Below are positions 1-6,747 of a stretch of 16,822 bases of DNA, in pieces. Under the pieces are notes generated by a model, which saw only the letters and a list, made by a program, of their open reading frames with translations, was not told the origin of the DNA and did no database searches. Location of the stretch: positions 1-16,822 of the forward strand of contig JAFZBT010000120.1 of the NCBI GenBank assembly GCA_017561615.1. The letters are read 5' to 3'. This DNA comes from Erysipelotrichaceae bacterium. Lineage in GTDB: Bacteria > Bacillota_I > Bacilli_A > Erysipelotrichales > Erysipelotrichaceae. How positions within the stretch are numbered: the first letter of the stretch is position 1; every line of letters begins with the position of its first letter. The position numbers and the translations under genes were made by a program.

Positions 1-344
1 AGGGAAGCGCATTGCCCATAGGCTTTTATCAGTCCGGCAGTTCCCAGCAGCGTACCGCCGAAATAGCGGACGACTACGCAGAGCACATTGTCCAGATCGC
101 GGTTCTTCAGGGCTTCCAGGATCGGCTTGCCGGCTGTTGAAGCAGGCTCACCGTCGTCGTTGGAACGGTTGTTTCCTTCGATAACGGCACCGTAACAGTA
201 ATGGCGCGCTCCGGGGAACTGACGTCTGATGGCGTTTAGATGTTCTCTGATCTGGCCTTCATCACTGACCGGCAGAAGAATGCCGATGAAACGGGATTTC
301 TTGACCTCAATCTGGCTTTCAGCTCTTTCTCTTATGTGGTACAT
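1..344 (-). CDS. yigZ: YigZ/IMPACT family protein, cut by left edge
   Basis: Reading leftward from the ATG at 344, the first 114 or so codons are open to the window edge, so the C-terminal half is missing (the family is usually about 200-215 residues). The protein begins MYHIRERAESQIEVKKSRFI. It then carries the family signature: a KSRFI block, an ARHYCYGAVI stretch, SNDDGEPASTAGKPIL, and VVVRYFGGTLLGTAGLIKAY. This is the UPF0029/IMPACT N-terminal fold, called YvyE in Bacillus subtilis. The family is linked by homology to translation control in eukaryotes, but its bacterial role is poorly defined. The start was chosen because GGTGAT, complementary to the 16S 3' end, lies just upstream at 348-353, and an in-frame TGA lies about 70 bases upstream. 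It is divergent from the LCP gene. The family call is firm; the biochemical role is not known. Confidence 0.9.
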   Translation of the reverse strand, partial: MYHIRERAESQIEVKKSRFIGILLPVSDEGQIREHLNAIRRQFPGARHYCYGAVIEGNNRSNDDGEPASTAGKPILEALKNRDLDNVLCVVVRYFGGTLLGTAGLIKAYGQCAS

Positions 345-359
345 GTCATCACCACTGAT

Positions 360-388
360 ATTATAGCTGATACCCTGTCCGGGATAAA
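360..388 (-). promoter_or_regulatory. Candidate promoter of the yigZ-type gene
   Basis: Reading the minus strand, a perfect TATAAT occupies 360-365. A weak -35 (TTTATC, 383-388) sits 17 bases upstream. The start codon is only 16 bases past the -10, so the leader would be about 9 bases and would barely contain the GGTGAT ribosome site. That makes the assignment tentative. Confidence 0.35.
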
Positions 389-451
389 GCCTGAGTGTTT
401 GCCGGCAGACTTGTCAAAACGCAGATAAATGATAGAATAAACAGGAATGAA

Positions 452-460
452 TGGTATAAT
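452..460 (+). promoter_or_regulatory. Extended -10 promoter of the LCP gene
   Basis: TG-N-TATAAT is seen at 452-460 with no good -35 element 17 bases upstream, which is typical of extended -10 sigma-A promoters. It lies 46 bases before the start codon and leaves room for the AAGGAGG ribosome site at 491-497. Confidence 0.55.
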
Positions 461-506
461 GTATTTGTCGAATTATGCATTCATTAGTTGAAGGAGGCCT
501 GATTCA

Positions 507-2099
507 ATGGCAGAGAAAAAAGTCATATCTTCCACTGAAAGGGAACAGCTGAGGAAAAAGCTCAACCGGAGAAGGAAATTCGTCAAGGCGATTTCCAAGA
601 TCTCCTGGCTGGCGCTTTTTGCCGCGTCGATCGGCATATATTTCGTTGTTAAAAGCTTCGGTGTCATACCGGACAAGTACCTTAAGATCATGATCATCGC
701 CCTGGGCGGCTTCAGCCTGTTCATGGCTATCTTCGCCTGGATCCCGGCGGTCAACAACCTGAACAAGATGATCCAGACCGTGACCTGCACGCTTCTGGCA
801 GCCGCCATGATTGCCGGCATCGTGATCCTTCCCACTTATAAGGGCATGATGGAGAAGATGTTCACTCCGGTACCGACCGAGGGAACGCTGAACATCAATG
901 CCTATGTACTCAGGGACGGAAACTTCAAGGAGATCGAAGACCTGGCCGGCAAGAAAGTCGGCATTCAGAGAGACCTGGACGTTGAATATCAGAACTTCGC
1001 CATCAAGGTCATCAACAAGGAAATCAAGGGCAATGACATCTGGACAAGTGAGTATGACGACATCTATCTGGCTGTCGATGCGCTGCTGAACGGCGAAGTC
1101 GATGCCATTCTGCTGAATGAGGACTATGCCAACATCATCGCTGACAACTCCGACTATGAGGACTTCACCAGCAAGGTCAAGTCGATCTATACCTGCTCTC
1201 AGCAGATCCATCTCGATGTTGACCCGGCGGTCGTGGAAAACATGACCAAGGAGCCGTTCGTCGTCGGCATCATCGGCCAGGACACCTGGACGCTTGACGG
1301 CATTGACAAGGCCAGCGGCTTCCGCAGCGACGTCAACATTCTGGTCGTGGTCAATCCCAAGACCAGACAGATCCTGATGATCACCACTCCCAGAGATGCC
1401 TATGTGCCGCTGTACGGCAAGTCCAACATGATGGACAAGCTGACCCACTCGCCTTTCTACAAGGGAATTCAGGGCTGGATGGATACTCTCAACGCCTACT
1501 ACGGCGTTAAGATAAATTACTACGTACGCGTTAACTTCACCTCCCTAAAGGACATCGTTGACGCGGTCGGCGGCATTGACATCGTCAACCCCGAAGCCTT
1601 CTCGTCAGACTATTACTTTGACTACATGAAGGATGACGACGCCGGCGGTCACGCAGCCTACAAGGAAATCGAATTCCCGGAAGGCCCGATCCATCTGGAC
1701 GGCCAGATGGCGCTGACCTATTGCCGTGAGCGTCACAGGGTCAAGGGCGGCGATCTGGGCAGAAACCAGCATCAGGCCATCGTCATGAAGGCGCTGATCG
1801 ACAAGGCCTGCTCAGTATCGGTCATCACCAAGGTCGACGACCTGCTGAAGGCCGTGCAGGGCAAGTTCTCCACCAACCTCACCTACGATGAGATCTCGGC
1901 CTTCGCCAGCTATCAGCTGGAAGGCATGTATGACTGGAAGCTGCAGTCGTACAGCGCATCCGGCAGTACCGGTCCGGCCATGTCCGCTCTGGTACACCGC
2001 GACCTCAGCATGGTATTCATAAGCGCTTCAAGCCTTAACAAAGCCAAGACCTATATCATGAAGACCATCAACGGGGAAGAGTTCACCGTTGAACAGTAA
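507..2099 (+). CDS. LCP (LytR-CpsA-Psr) family cell-wall glycopolymer ligase with a binding-protein-like insert
   Basis: A 530-residue membrane protein with AAGGAGG at 491-497, nine bases before the ATG. LCP enzymes transfer undecaprenyl-linked teichoic acids or capsule polymers to peptidoglycan on the outer face of the membrane. A basic N-terminus (residues 14-27) precedes three hydrophobic segments at about 27-48, 59-80 and 93-112. The LCP domain occupies about 255-445. It shows RSDVN (273-277), the TTPRD motif with Arg296 and Asp297, and a late Arg-rich block (RERHRVKGGDLGRNQ, 407-421), which are the pyrophosphate and lipid-contacting positions of the family. Residues 123-245 are extra. 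They include LAGKKVGIQ and NGEVDAILLN, which resemble the first and later segments of a periplasmic solute-binding domain; this is inference from pattern. Most LCP proteins have one membrane helix and no such insert. The gene ends at a strong terminator, so it is monocistronic. Confidence 0.92.
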   Translation: MAEKKVISSTEREQLRKKLNRRRKFVKAISKISWLALFAASIGIYFVVKSFGVIPDKYLKIMIIALGGFSLFMAIFAWIPAVNNLNKMIQTVTCTLLAAAMIAGIVILPTYKGMMEKMFTPVPTEGTLNINAYVLRDGNFKEIEDLAGKKVGIQRDLDVEYQNFAIKVINKEIKGNDIWTSEYDDIYLAVDALLNGEVDAILLNEDYANIIADNSDYEDFTSKVKSIYTCSQQIHLDVDPAVVENMTKEPFVVGIIGQDTWTLDGIDKASGFRSDVNILVVVNPKTRQILMITTPRDAYVPLYGKSNMMDKLTHSPFYKGIQGWMDTLNAYYGVKINYYVRVNFTSLKDIVDAVGGIDIVNPEAFSSDYYFDYMKDDDAGGHAAYKEIEFPEGPIHLDGQMALTYCRERHRVKGGDLGRNQHQAIVMKALIDKACSVSVITKVDDLLKAVQGKFSTNLTYDEISAFASYQLEGMYDWKLQSYSASGSTGPAMSALVHRDLSMVFISASSLNKAKTYIMKTINGEEFTVEQ

Positions 2100-2111
2100 G
2101 GAATGCACGCG

Positions 2112-2143
2112 AAGACGTCTCCAGAAATGAAGACGTCTTTTTT
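2112..2143 (+). terminator. Rho-independent terminator after the LCP gene
   Basis: Arms AAGACGTCT (2112-2120) and AGACGTCTT (2131-2139) form a 9-bp stem with a 10-base loop. Six T residues at 2138-2143 close the element, overlapping the stem end. It starts 12 bases after the LCP stop. Confidence 0.85.
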
Positions 2144-2151
2144 CTTGCTTA

Positions 2152-2171
2152 GGATTAATCCCATTTAAATG
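2152..2171. repeat. Two abutting 10-bp palindromes upstream of comFA
   Basis: GGATTAATCC (2152-2161) and CATTTAAATG (2162-2171) are each perfect palindromes and touch without a gap. They lie between the LCP terminator and the comFA ribosome site, where an operator would be expected. No regulator can be named from the sequence. Confidence 0.45.
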
Positions 2172-2199
2172 TTAATAATCAGTCGGAGGTGGTCGGCAG

Positions 2200-3324
2200 T
2201 GCAGTAGATGCGGAAACAGCGATAATCAGTTTTTCTATCACGGGTCCCGGGGCTGGTACTGCCGTAAGTGCGTCCGCTTTCTGGCTTCACCGCTGAAGGA
2301 AGACAGCAGCCATGTCGTCGACAGCGAGTATCAGCTGGCTTTTGATCTGACGGAAAGACAGCGTCAGATCTCGGACAAACTTGTTGAACTGGTCTCCGCA
2401 GGTGAAAACGTGCTCCTTGAGGCGGTATGCGGCGCGGGGAAAACCGAGCTGGTCTATGCGGCGATCGCCGACCAGCTGAAAAGAGGAAACAAGGTCGGCT
2501 TTGCGATTTCCCGGCGTCAGGTCGTTCTGGAGATCGCCGAAAGACTCAGGGGCGTCTTTTCGCACCTGAAGGTCGTGGCGGTCTGTCAGGGGCATACGGA
2601 TGAACTGACCGGTGATCTGATCGTCTGCACGACGCATCAGCTTTACCGCTACCGTCATTACTTCGATCTGCTGATCATCGACGAACCTGATGCCTTCCCC
2701 TTCAAGGGAAACCTGACCCTGCAGGGCTTTGCGGCCAATGCCTGCCGGGGCGTATGCGTCTACCTCACGGCCACTCCTGACCAGAAGCTGCGCTTTCAGG
2801 TCATGACCGGGCGCATCGGCTATCTGTATCTGGCCAAGCGGCCTTCGGGAAAGGATCTCTGCGTCCCTCAGGTCATCTACGGTCCCCGCTTTCTGTTACT
2901 GGCATACGGGGCCATCAGACTGAAACGGCTGCTTGATCTCCATAAGCCGGTCATCATCTTTACTCCGACCATCGCCCTGGGCCGGCGCCTGTGCCGCTTT
3001 CTGAAGCTGCTGGTGCCCTGCTGCAACATCGACTCTACGGTGGAAAACCGCGATGAGCTGATCGCTGACTTCCGGGCCGGGCGCTATAAGCTGTGCGTTT
3101 CCACCACCGTACTGGAAAGGGGCATCACGATCGCTTCGGTGAATATCATCGTCCTTTATGCCCACAGCGACCGCTTCGATGAGGCTTCGCTTACCCAGAT
3201 GGCCGGCCGGGTCGGCCGCAGCGTTGCCGATCCGCATGGCGAGTGCTTCTTTCTGGCCCGGCGGCGCAGTGAGAACATCGACCGCTGCCTGGCCAGCATC
3301 AGGAGGGCCAATGCCAGCCAGTAG
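2200..3324 (+). CDS. comFA: ComFA-like DNA helicase for competence; start codon not identifiable
   Basis: ComFA is a superfamily 2 DNA-dependent ATPase that helps draw transforming single-stranded DNA through the ComEC pore. Counting from the Cys codon at 2200, a zinc-finger region reads CSRCGN followed by YCRKC. The helicase motifs follow: Walker A GAGKT (78-82), DEPD (161-164, DEVD in B. subtilis), TATP (190-193), and motifs V/VI in the TTVLERG and QMAGRVGRS blocks near the end. Homology therefore reaches back to at least 2200. However, this frame is closed by TAA at 2173 and 2176, and it has no ATG, GTG or TTG before GTG 2410. A good ribosome site (GGAGGTGG, 2185-2192) points to GTG 2199, but that frame stops after two codons. 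Either the start was lost to a small deletion, a sequencing error is present, or initiation is non-canonical. A product starting at GTG 2410 would keep Walker A but lose the zinc finger. The 3' end overlaps comFC by 14 bases. Confidence 0.85.
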   Translation, partial: CSRCGNSDNQFFYHGSRGWYCRKCVRFLASPLKEDSSHVVDSEYQLAFDLTERQRQISDKLVELVSAGENVLLEAVCGAGKTELVYAAIADQLKRGNKVGFAISRRQVVLEIAERLRGVFSHLKVVAVCQGHTDELTGDLIVCTTHQLYRYRHYFDLLIIDEPDAFPFKGNLTLQGFAANACRGVCVYLTATPDQKLRFQVMTGRIGYLYLAKRPSGKDLCVPQVIYGPRFLLLAYGAIRLKRLLDLHKPVIIFTPTIALGRRLCRFLKLLVPCCNIDSTVENRDELIADFRAGRYKLCVSTTVLERGITIASVNIIVLYAHSDRFDEASLTQMAGRVGRSVADPHGECFFLARRRSENIDRCLASIRRANASQ

Positions 3325-3976
3325 CTACTGCCTGATCTGCCAGAAGGACATGCGCTCAGAAGGCTCTCTGGAAGAAATGTTCTACGTCGGCGACTGCATC
3401 TGCGCGGGCTGCCGGGCGAAGATGCCCTACTTCCCCAGAAAGTTCAGGATCGCCGGGGTGAGCATTGAAGGGCTGTATCTTTACCAGGATCTTCTGCGCG
3501 AGACGCTGATTCAGTTCAAGGAGTACAATGACGAAGCCCTCTATCCGCTGTTTCTCTATCCGTACGCCAGGCAGTTAAGGCAGAAATACCGGGGATATGA
3601 ACTTCTGCCGCTGCCCTCGTCTGATCAGGCATACCTCCGCCGGGGCTTCCGGCCGGTCGAACTGATCTTCAGCCTGCTTCAGCTGCCTCTGATCGACGGC
3701 TTCTATAAGAAAAGCGATGTTGACCAGAAGTCCCGCAGCTTCCGTCAGCGCCAGCAGATCCGCAGTCAGATCGCCCTCAGGGAGGGACTTGATCTCAAGG
3801 AAAAGAAGATCCTGCTGGTGGATGACATCGTTACCTCCGGAGCGACGATGCTGGCGGGATTCCGGCTGGTCAACGGTCAGGCAAGGGAAGTGCGGGCGCT
3901 GACCCTGAGCTATAATCAGCGCTTTCTGAGCCCGGCAGAGCGGTTTCTGCAGAAAAGTATCCTGCAGGGCCGATAG
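3311..3976 (+). CDS. comFC: ComFC-like phosphoribosyltransferase-fold competence protein
   Basis: A 221-residue protein of the ComFC/GntX family, which partners ComFA in DNA uptake at the inner membrane. Paired cysteines C7/C10 and C31/C34 form a likely N-terminal zinc finger. A PRPP-binding loop, ILLVDDIVTSGATM (167-180), marks the phosphoribosyltransferase fold near the C-terminus. The ATG at 3311 was chosen because AGGAGG (3301-3306) sits at ideal spacing and the first zinc cysteines follow at once. The same frame is open farther upstream, to 3158, only by running through comFA. The overlap with comFA indicates translational coupling. Length is normal for the family, and no damage is visible here even though comFA looks impaired at its 5' end. 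Confidence 0.92.
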   Translation: MPASSYCLICQKDMRSEGSLEEMFYVGDCICAGCRAKMPYFPRKFRIAGVSIEGLYLYQDLLRETLIQFKEYNDEALYPLFLYPYARQLRQKYRGYELLPLPSSDQAYLRRGFRPVELIFSLLQLPLIDGFYKKSDVDQKSRSFRQRQQIRSQIALREGLDLKEKKILLVDDIVTSGATMLAGFRLVNGQAREVRALTLSYNQRFLSPAERFLQKSILQGR

Positions 3977-3983
3977 CGTTTTC

Positions 3984-4003
3984 CCTTTACTCTAAAGGAT
4001 TTA
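3984..4003 (+). terminator. Weak hairpin after comFC
   Basis: CCTTTA (3984-3989) and TAAAGG (3993-3998) form a 6-bp stem with a CTC loop, followed by the short tail ATTTA. It lies 8 bases after the comFC stop. The stem is weak and there is no proper T run, so termination here is uncertain. Confidence 0.3.
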
Positions 4004-4010
4004 TGGAACT

Positions 4011-4041
4011 TCCGGCATTCCCGGCGCCGTGAGAGGCCGGA
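4011..4041. repeat. GC-rich inverted repeat upstream of the csp promoter
   Basis: TCCGGC (4011-4016) pairs with GCCGGA (4036-4041), and a GGCGCC palindrome lies in the loop at 4022-4027. No T run follows, so this is not a standard terminator. It ends 10 bases before the csp -35, a position compatible with a regulatory role or with simple insulation from comFC. Confidence 0.35.
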
Positions 4042-4050
4042 GCGTTACCA

Positions 4051-4079
4051 TTTACAAAGGACCGGGAAAAGGCTATAAT
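4051..4079 (+). promoter_or_regulatory. Strong sigma-A promoter of the cold-shock gene
   Basis: TTTACA (4051-4056), a 17-base spacer and a perfect TATAAT (4074-4079). This is the best housekeeping promoter in the window. Transcription would begin near 4086 and give a leader of about 30 bases, much shorter than the thermosensor leaders of enteric cspA genes. Confidence 0.8.
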
Positions 4080-4116
4080 TCAGTTGCGAAAGCAGAAAGC
4101 AGAGGTTTCTTATCGA

Positions 4117-4314
4117 ATGTTGGGAAAAGTAAAAATGTTCAGTAAGGAAAAAGGCTATGGCTTCATCACCATCGAAGGTGATAAGGACGTCTTCTTCCAT
4201 TATTCCGAATTGGTCATGGATGGATTCAAGACCATTGATGAAGGAACCGAGGTCGAATTCGAACTGGTCGAAACAGATCGCGGACTTCAGGCGAAACAGA
4301 TCGTCAGAAAATAA
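4117..4314 (+). CDS. csp: CspA-family cold-shock / nucleic-acid-binding protein
   Basis: A 65-residue single cold-shock domain that binds single-stranded RNA and DNA and melts secondary structure. RNP1 is KGYGFITI and RNP2 is VFFHYS, separated by an acidic EGDKD turn as in the family. The segment MLGKVKMFSKEKGYGFI aligns with the start of B. subtilis CspB, but Met replaces the conserved surface Trp of VKWF, so one stacking residue is missing. The ATG at 4117 was chosen because it gives the usual family N-terminus. An upstream in-frame TTG at 4084 would lie at or before the expected transcription start. The ribosome site is weak (AGAGG, 4101-4105). The gene stands alone between its own promoter and terminator, in the place where many Firmicutes carry hpf ahead of secA. 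Confidence 0.92.
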   Translation: MLGKVKMFSKEKGYGFITIEGDKDVFFHYSELVMDGFKTIDEGTEVEFELVETDRGLQAKQIVRK

Positions 4315-4324
4315 CACCGTGATG

Positions 4325-4353
4325 ACAGAGGCGCCCGCGCCTCTGTTTTCTTT
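4325..4353 (+). terminator. Rho-independent terminator after csp
   Basis: ACAGAGGCGC (4325-4334) and GCGCCTCTGT (4337-4346) are perfect 10-base arms with only two bases between them, so about 8-9 pairs form. The tail is TTTTCTTT. It ends just before the secA promoter. Confidence 0.88.
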
Positions 4354-4365
4354 CAGTCTTTGGTA

Positions 4366-4374
4366 TGGTACAAT
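4366..4374 (+). promoter_or_regulatory. Extended -10 promoter of secA
   Basis: TG-N-TACAAT at 4366-4374, with any -35 falling in the T-rich tail of the csp terminator. The expected start is near 4381, so the leader is about 15 bases and holds GGAGG at 4384-4388. Confidence 0.5.
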
Positions 4375-4395
4375 TAACAAGATGGAGGTTTTCCC

Positions 4396-6741
4396 ATGGC
4401 ATCATTGTTGAATAAGATTTTTGATTCGAATAAGAGAGAACTGGCCAACCTGGAAAAGAAGGTTGCGCTGATAGAAGCATATGAAGAAGAGATGAAGGGC
4501 CTCAGCGACGAAGAGCTCAAGGCCAAGACCCCTTACCTTAAGGAAAAGCTGGCTCAGGGAGCCAGCCTTGACGACATTCTGCCGGAAGCCTATGCCGTGG
4601 TCCGCGAGGCTGCGGACCGGGTCATCGGCGAAAGAGCCTACCATGTCCAGCTGATCGGCGGCACCGTCCTGCATCAGGGCGACATCGCCGAGATGAAGAC
4701 CGGTGAAGGCAAGACCCTTACTTCCATCTTCCCGGTCTACCTCAATGCCCTGGAGGGCAAGGGCGTTCACGTGGTCACCGTCAACGACTATCTGGCGGAA
4801 AGAGACTCCCAGTGGATGGGCCAGATCCACCGCTGGCTGGGACTGACCGTCGGCCTTAACCGCCACGCTCTCAATCCTTCCCAGAAACGGGCGGCCTACG
4901 CCTGCGACATAACCTATACCACCAACTCCGAGCTGGGCTTCGACTACCTGCGGGACAACATGGTCACCCGGGTCGAGGACCGGGTGCTCAGAGGCCTGAA
5001 TATGGCGCTGGTCGACGAGGTCGACTCGATCCTCATCGATGAATCCCGTACCCCGCTGATCATCTCCGGCGGCAAGAAGGACACCGCCAATCTGTACATC
5101 AAGGCTGACAAGTTCGTCAAGCGGCTGAAGGAAGATGAGGATTACTCCATCGACGTTCAGTCCAAGAGCGTCGTGCTTACCGAGGAGGGCGTCGCCAAGG
5201 CGGAGGAATACTTCCGGGTCGAGAACCTCTACCAGCCGGAATATACCGCCATCGTTCACCACATCAACCAGGCCCTGAAGGCCAACTATACCATGAGCAA
5301 TGAGGTCGAATACCTTGTCAGAGACCGCCAGGTCTACATCGTCGACGAGTTCACCGGCCGTATCATGGAAGGCCGGGTCTTCTCCGACGGCCTGCACCAG
5401 GCCATCGAAGCCAAGGAGAACGTCCCCATCAAGCAGGAGACTTCCACCCTGGCCACCATCACCTATCAGAACTTCTTCCGTCTCTACAACAAGCTGTGCG
5501 GCATGACCGGTACGGCCAAGACCGAGGAAGAGGAATTCATCTCCATTTACAACATGCGGGTCACCGAGATCCCGACCAACCGTCCGATCATCCGTACTGA
5601 CTACCCCGATGCGATCTTCGGCACCAAGCGGGCCAAGTACGAAGCCCTGATCCGCGACGTCATGGAAAGACACAGCAAGGGACAGCCGGTATTGGTCGGC
5701 ACCATCTCCGTCGAAGTTTCCGAATTCATCAGCAAGATGCTTTCCCAGCGGAAGGTCAGGCATGAGGTCCTCAACGCCAAGAACCACAAGCGTGAGGCTG
5801 AAATCATCGCCAAGGCCGGTCTGAAGGGCGCCGTCACCATCGCCACCAACATGGCCGGCCGTGGTACCGACATCAAGCTGGGGCCGGGCGTCGTCGAGCT
5901 GGGCGGCCTGGCCGTCATCGGCTCGGAAAGACATGAATCCCGCCGTATCGACAATCAGCTGCGCGGCCGTTCCGGCCGTCAGGGCGACCCGGGCTGCTCG
6001 CAGTTCTACGTCTCCCTGCAGGATGAGCTGATGGTCCGCTTCGGCAGCGAAAGGATCACCGAGATGTTCAACCAGCTGGGCGATACCTCCATTGAGTCCA
6101 AGATGGTCTCCAAGGCCATCGAGTCGGCGCAGAAGCGCGTTGAAGGCAACAACTTCGACGTCCGCAAGACCCTGCTGGAATACGACGATGTCCTGCGCCA
6201 GCAGCGTGAGACCATCTACCAGCAGCGTGACGAGATCCTGGAGCATCCGGATGTTCACGGTGTGGTCGAGTCGATGTTCCAGCGCGTCGCTGACGAACTG
6301 GTCGAGGCTCACCTGGATCCGACTTCCAAGGCCGGCACCGTTGACAAGCAGACCCTGATCGAGGCGCTGGCCAAGATGAACGCTTCCGCTGAGGAAGCCA
6401 GAAAGGCCATCGAGCCGCTGAATAATGTTGAAGACATCAAGGACGCGGCCTTCCAGGTACTCTGGAATGACTACGAGAAGAAGATCGAGGAGATCAAGCC
6501 GGAGATGACCAAGATCGAGAAGGTCATGGTCCTCAAGATCATCGACGCCAAGTGGATCGACCACATTGACCTGATGAGCAAGCTGAGAGACGGCATTCAC
6601 CTGCGCTCCTACGCTCAGGACAACCCGCTGAAAGCCTACACTTCCGAAGGCTACGAGATGTTTGAAACGATGATGAACAACATCTCCCGGGAAGTCGTCA
6701 GCTTCTGCATGAACTGCCGCATCACCATTGAAAGGAAGTAA
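4396..6741 (+). CDS. secA: SecA preprotein translocase ATPase, lacking the C-terminal zinc tail
   Basis: SecA is the cytoplasmic motor that pushes unfolded preproteins through SecYEG. Visible in this 781-residue protein are Walker A MKTGEGKT (100-107), the Walker B DEVD box (207-210) followed by ILIDESRTPL, the NMAGRGTDI block, and SERHESRRIDNQLRGRSGRQGD of the second helicase domain. The scaffold follows, with WIDHIDLMSKLRDGIHLRSY. The chain ends at about the end of the helical scaffold. It has no linker and no CxCxSGxxxxxxxC zinc motif, whereas B. subtilis SecA has 841 residues with both. A CMNC pair at 771-774 is the only cysteine pair near the end. The start is supported by GGAGG seven bases upstream. 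prfB follows after six bases, the classic secA-prfB operon. Confidence 0.97.
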   Translation: MASLLNKIFDSNKRELANLEKKVALIEAYEEEMKGLSDEELKAKTPYLKEKLAQGASLDDILPEAYAVVREAADRVIGERAYHVQLIGGTVLHQGDIAEMKTGEGKTLTSIFPVYLNALEGKGVHVVTVNDYLAERDSQWMGQIHRWLGLTVGLNRHALNPSQKRAAYACDITYTTNSELGFDYLRDNMVTRVEDRVLRGLNMALVDEVDSILIDESRTPLIISGGKKDTANLYIKADKFVKRLKEDEDYSIDVQSKSVVLTEEGVAKAEEYFRVENLYQPEYTAIVHHINQALKANYTMSNEVEYLVRDRQVYIVDEFTGRIMEGRVFSDGLHQAIEAKENVPIKQETSTLATITYQNFFRLYNKLCGMTGTAKTEEEEFISIYNMRVTEIPTNRPIIRTDYPDAIFGTKRAKYEALIRDVMERHSKGQPVLVGTISVEVSEFISKMLSQRKVRHEVLNAKNHKREAEIIAKAGLKGAVTIATNMAGRGTDIKLGPGVVELGGLAVIGSERHESRRIDNQLRGRSGRQGDPGCSQFYVSLQDELMVRFGSERITEMFNQLGDTSIESKMVSKAIESAQKRVEGNNFDVRKTLLEYDDVLRQQRETIYQQRDEILEHPDVHGVVESMFQRVADELVEAHLDPTSKAGTVDKQTLIEALAKMNASAEEARKAIEPLNNVEDIKDAAFQVLWNDYEKKIEEIKPEMTKIEKVMVLKIIDAKWIDHIDLMSKLRDGIHLRSYAQDNPLKAYTSEGYEMFETMMNNISREVVSFCMNCRITIERK

Positions 6742-6747
6742 TCGGAA

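Noticed and set aside
504..1448. A 314-codon open frame antisense to the LCP gene
   Set aside because: Its composition is typical of a mirrored coding frame and it has no recognisable domain. The sense LCP frame has a perfect ribosome site.
3158..3310. An upstream extension of the comFC frame
   Set aside because: It runs through the comFA coding region with a composition unlike ComFC. ATG 3311 has AGGAGG and the zinc finger directly after it.
4084..4116. TTG 4084 as the csp start
   Set aside because: It falls at or before the expected transcription start from the TTTACA/TATAAT promoter and adds residues not found in Csp proteins.
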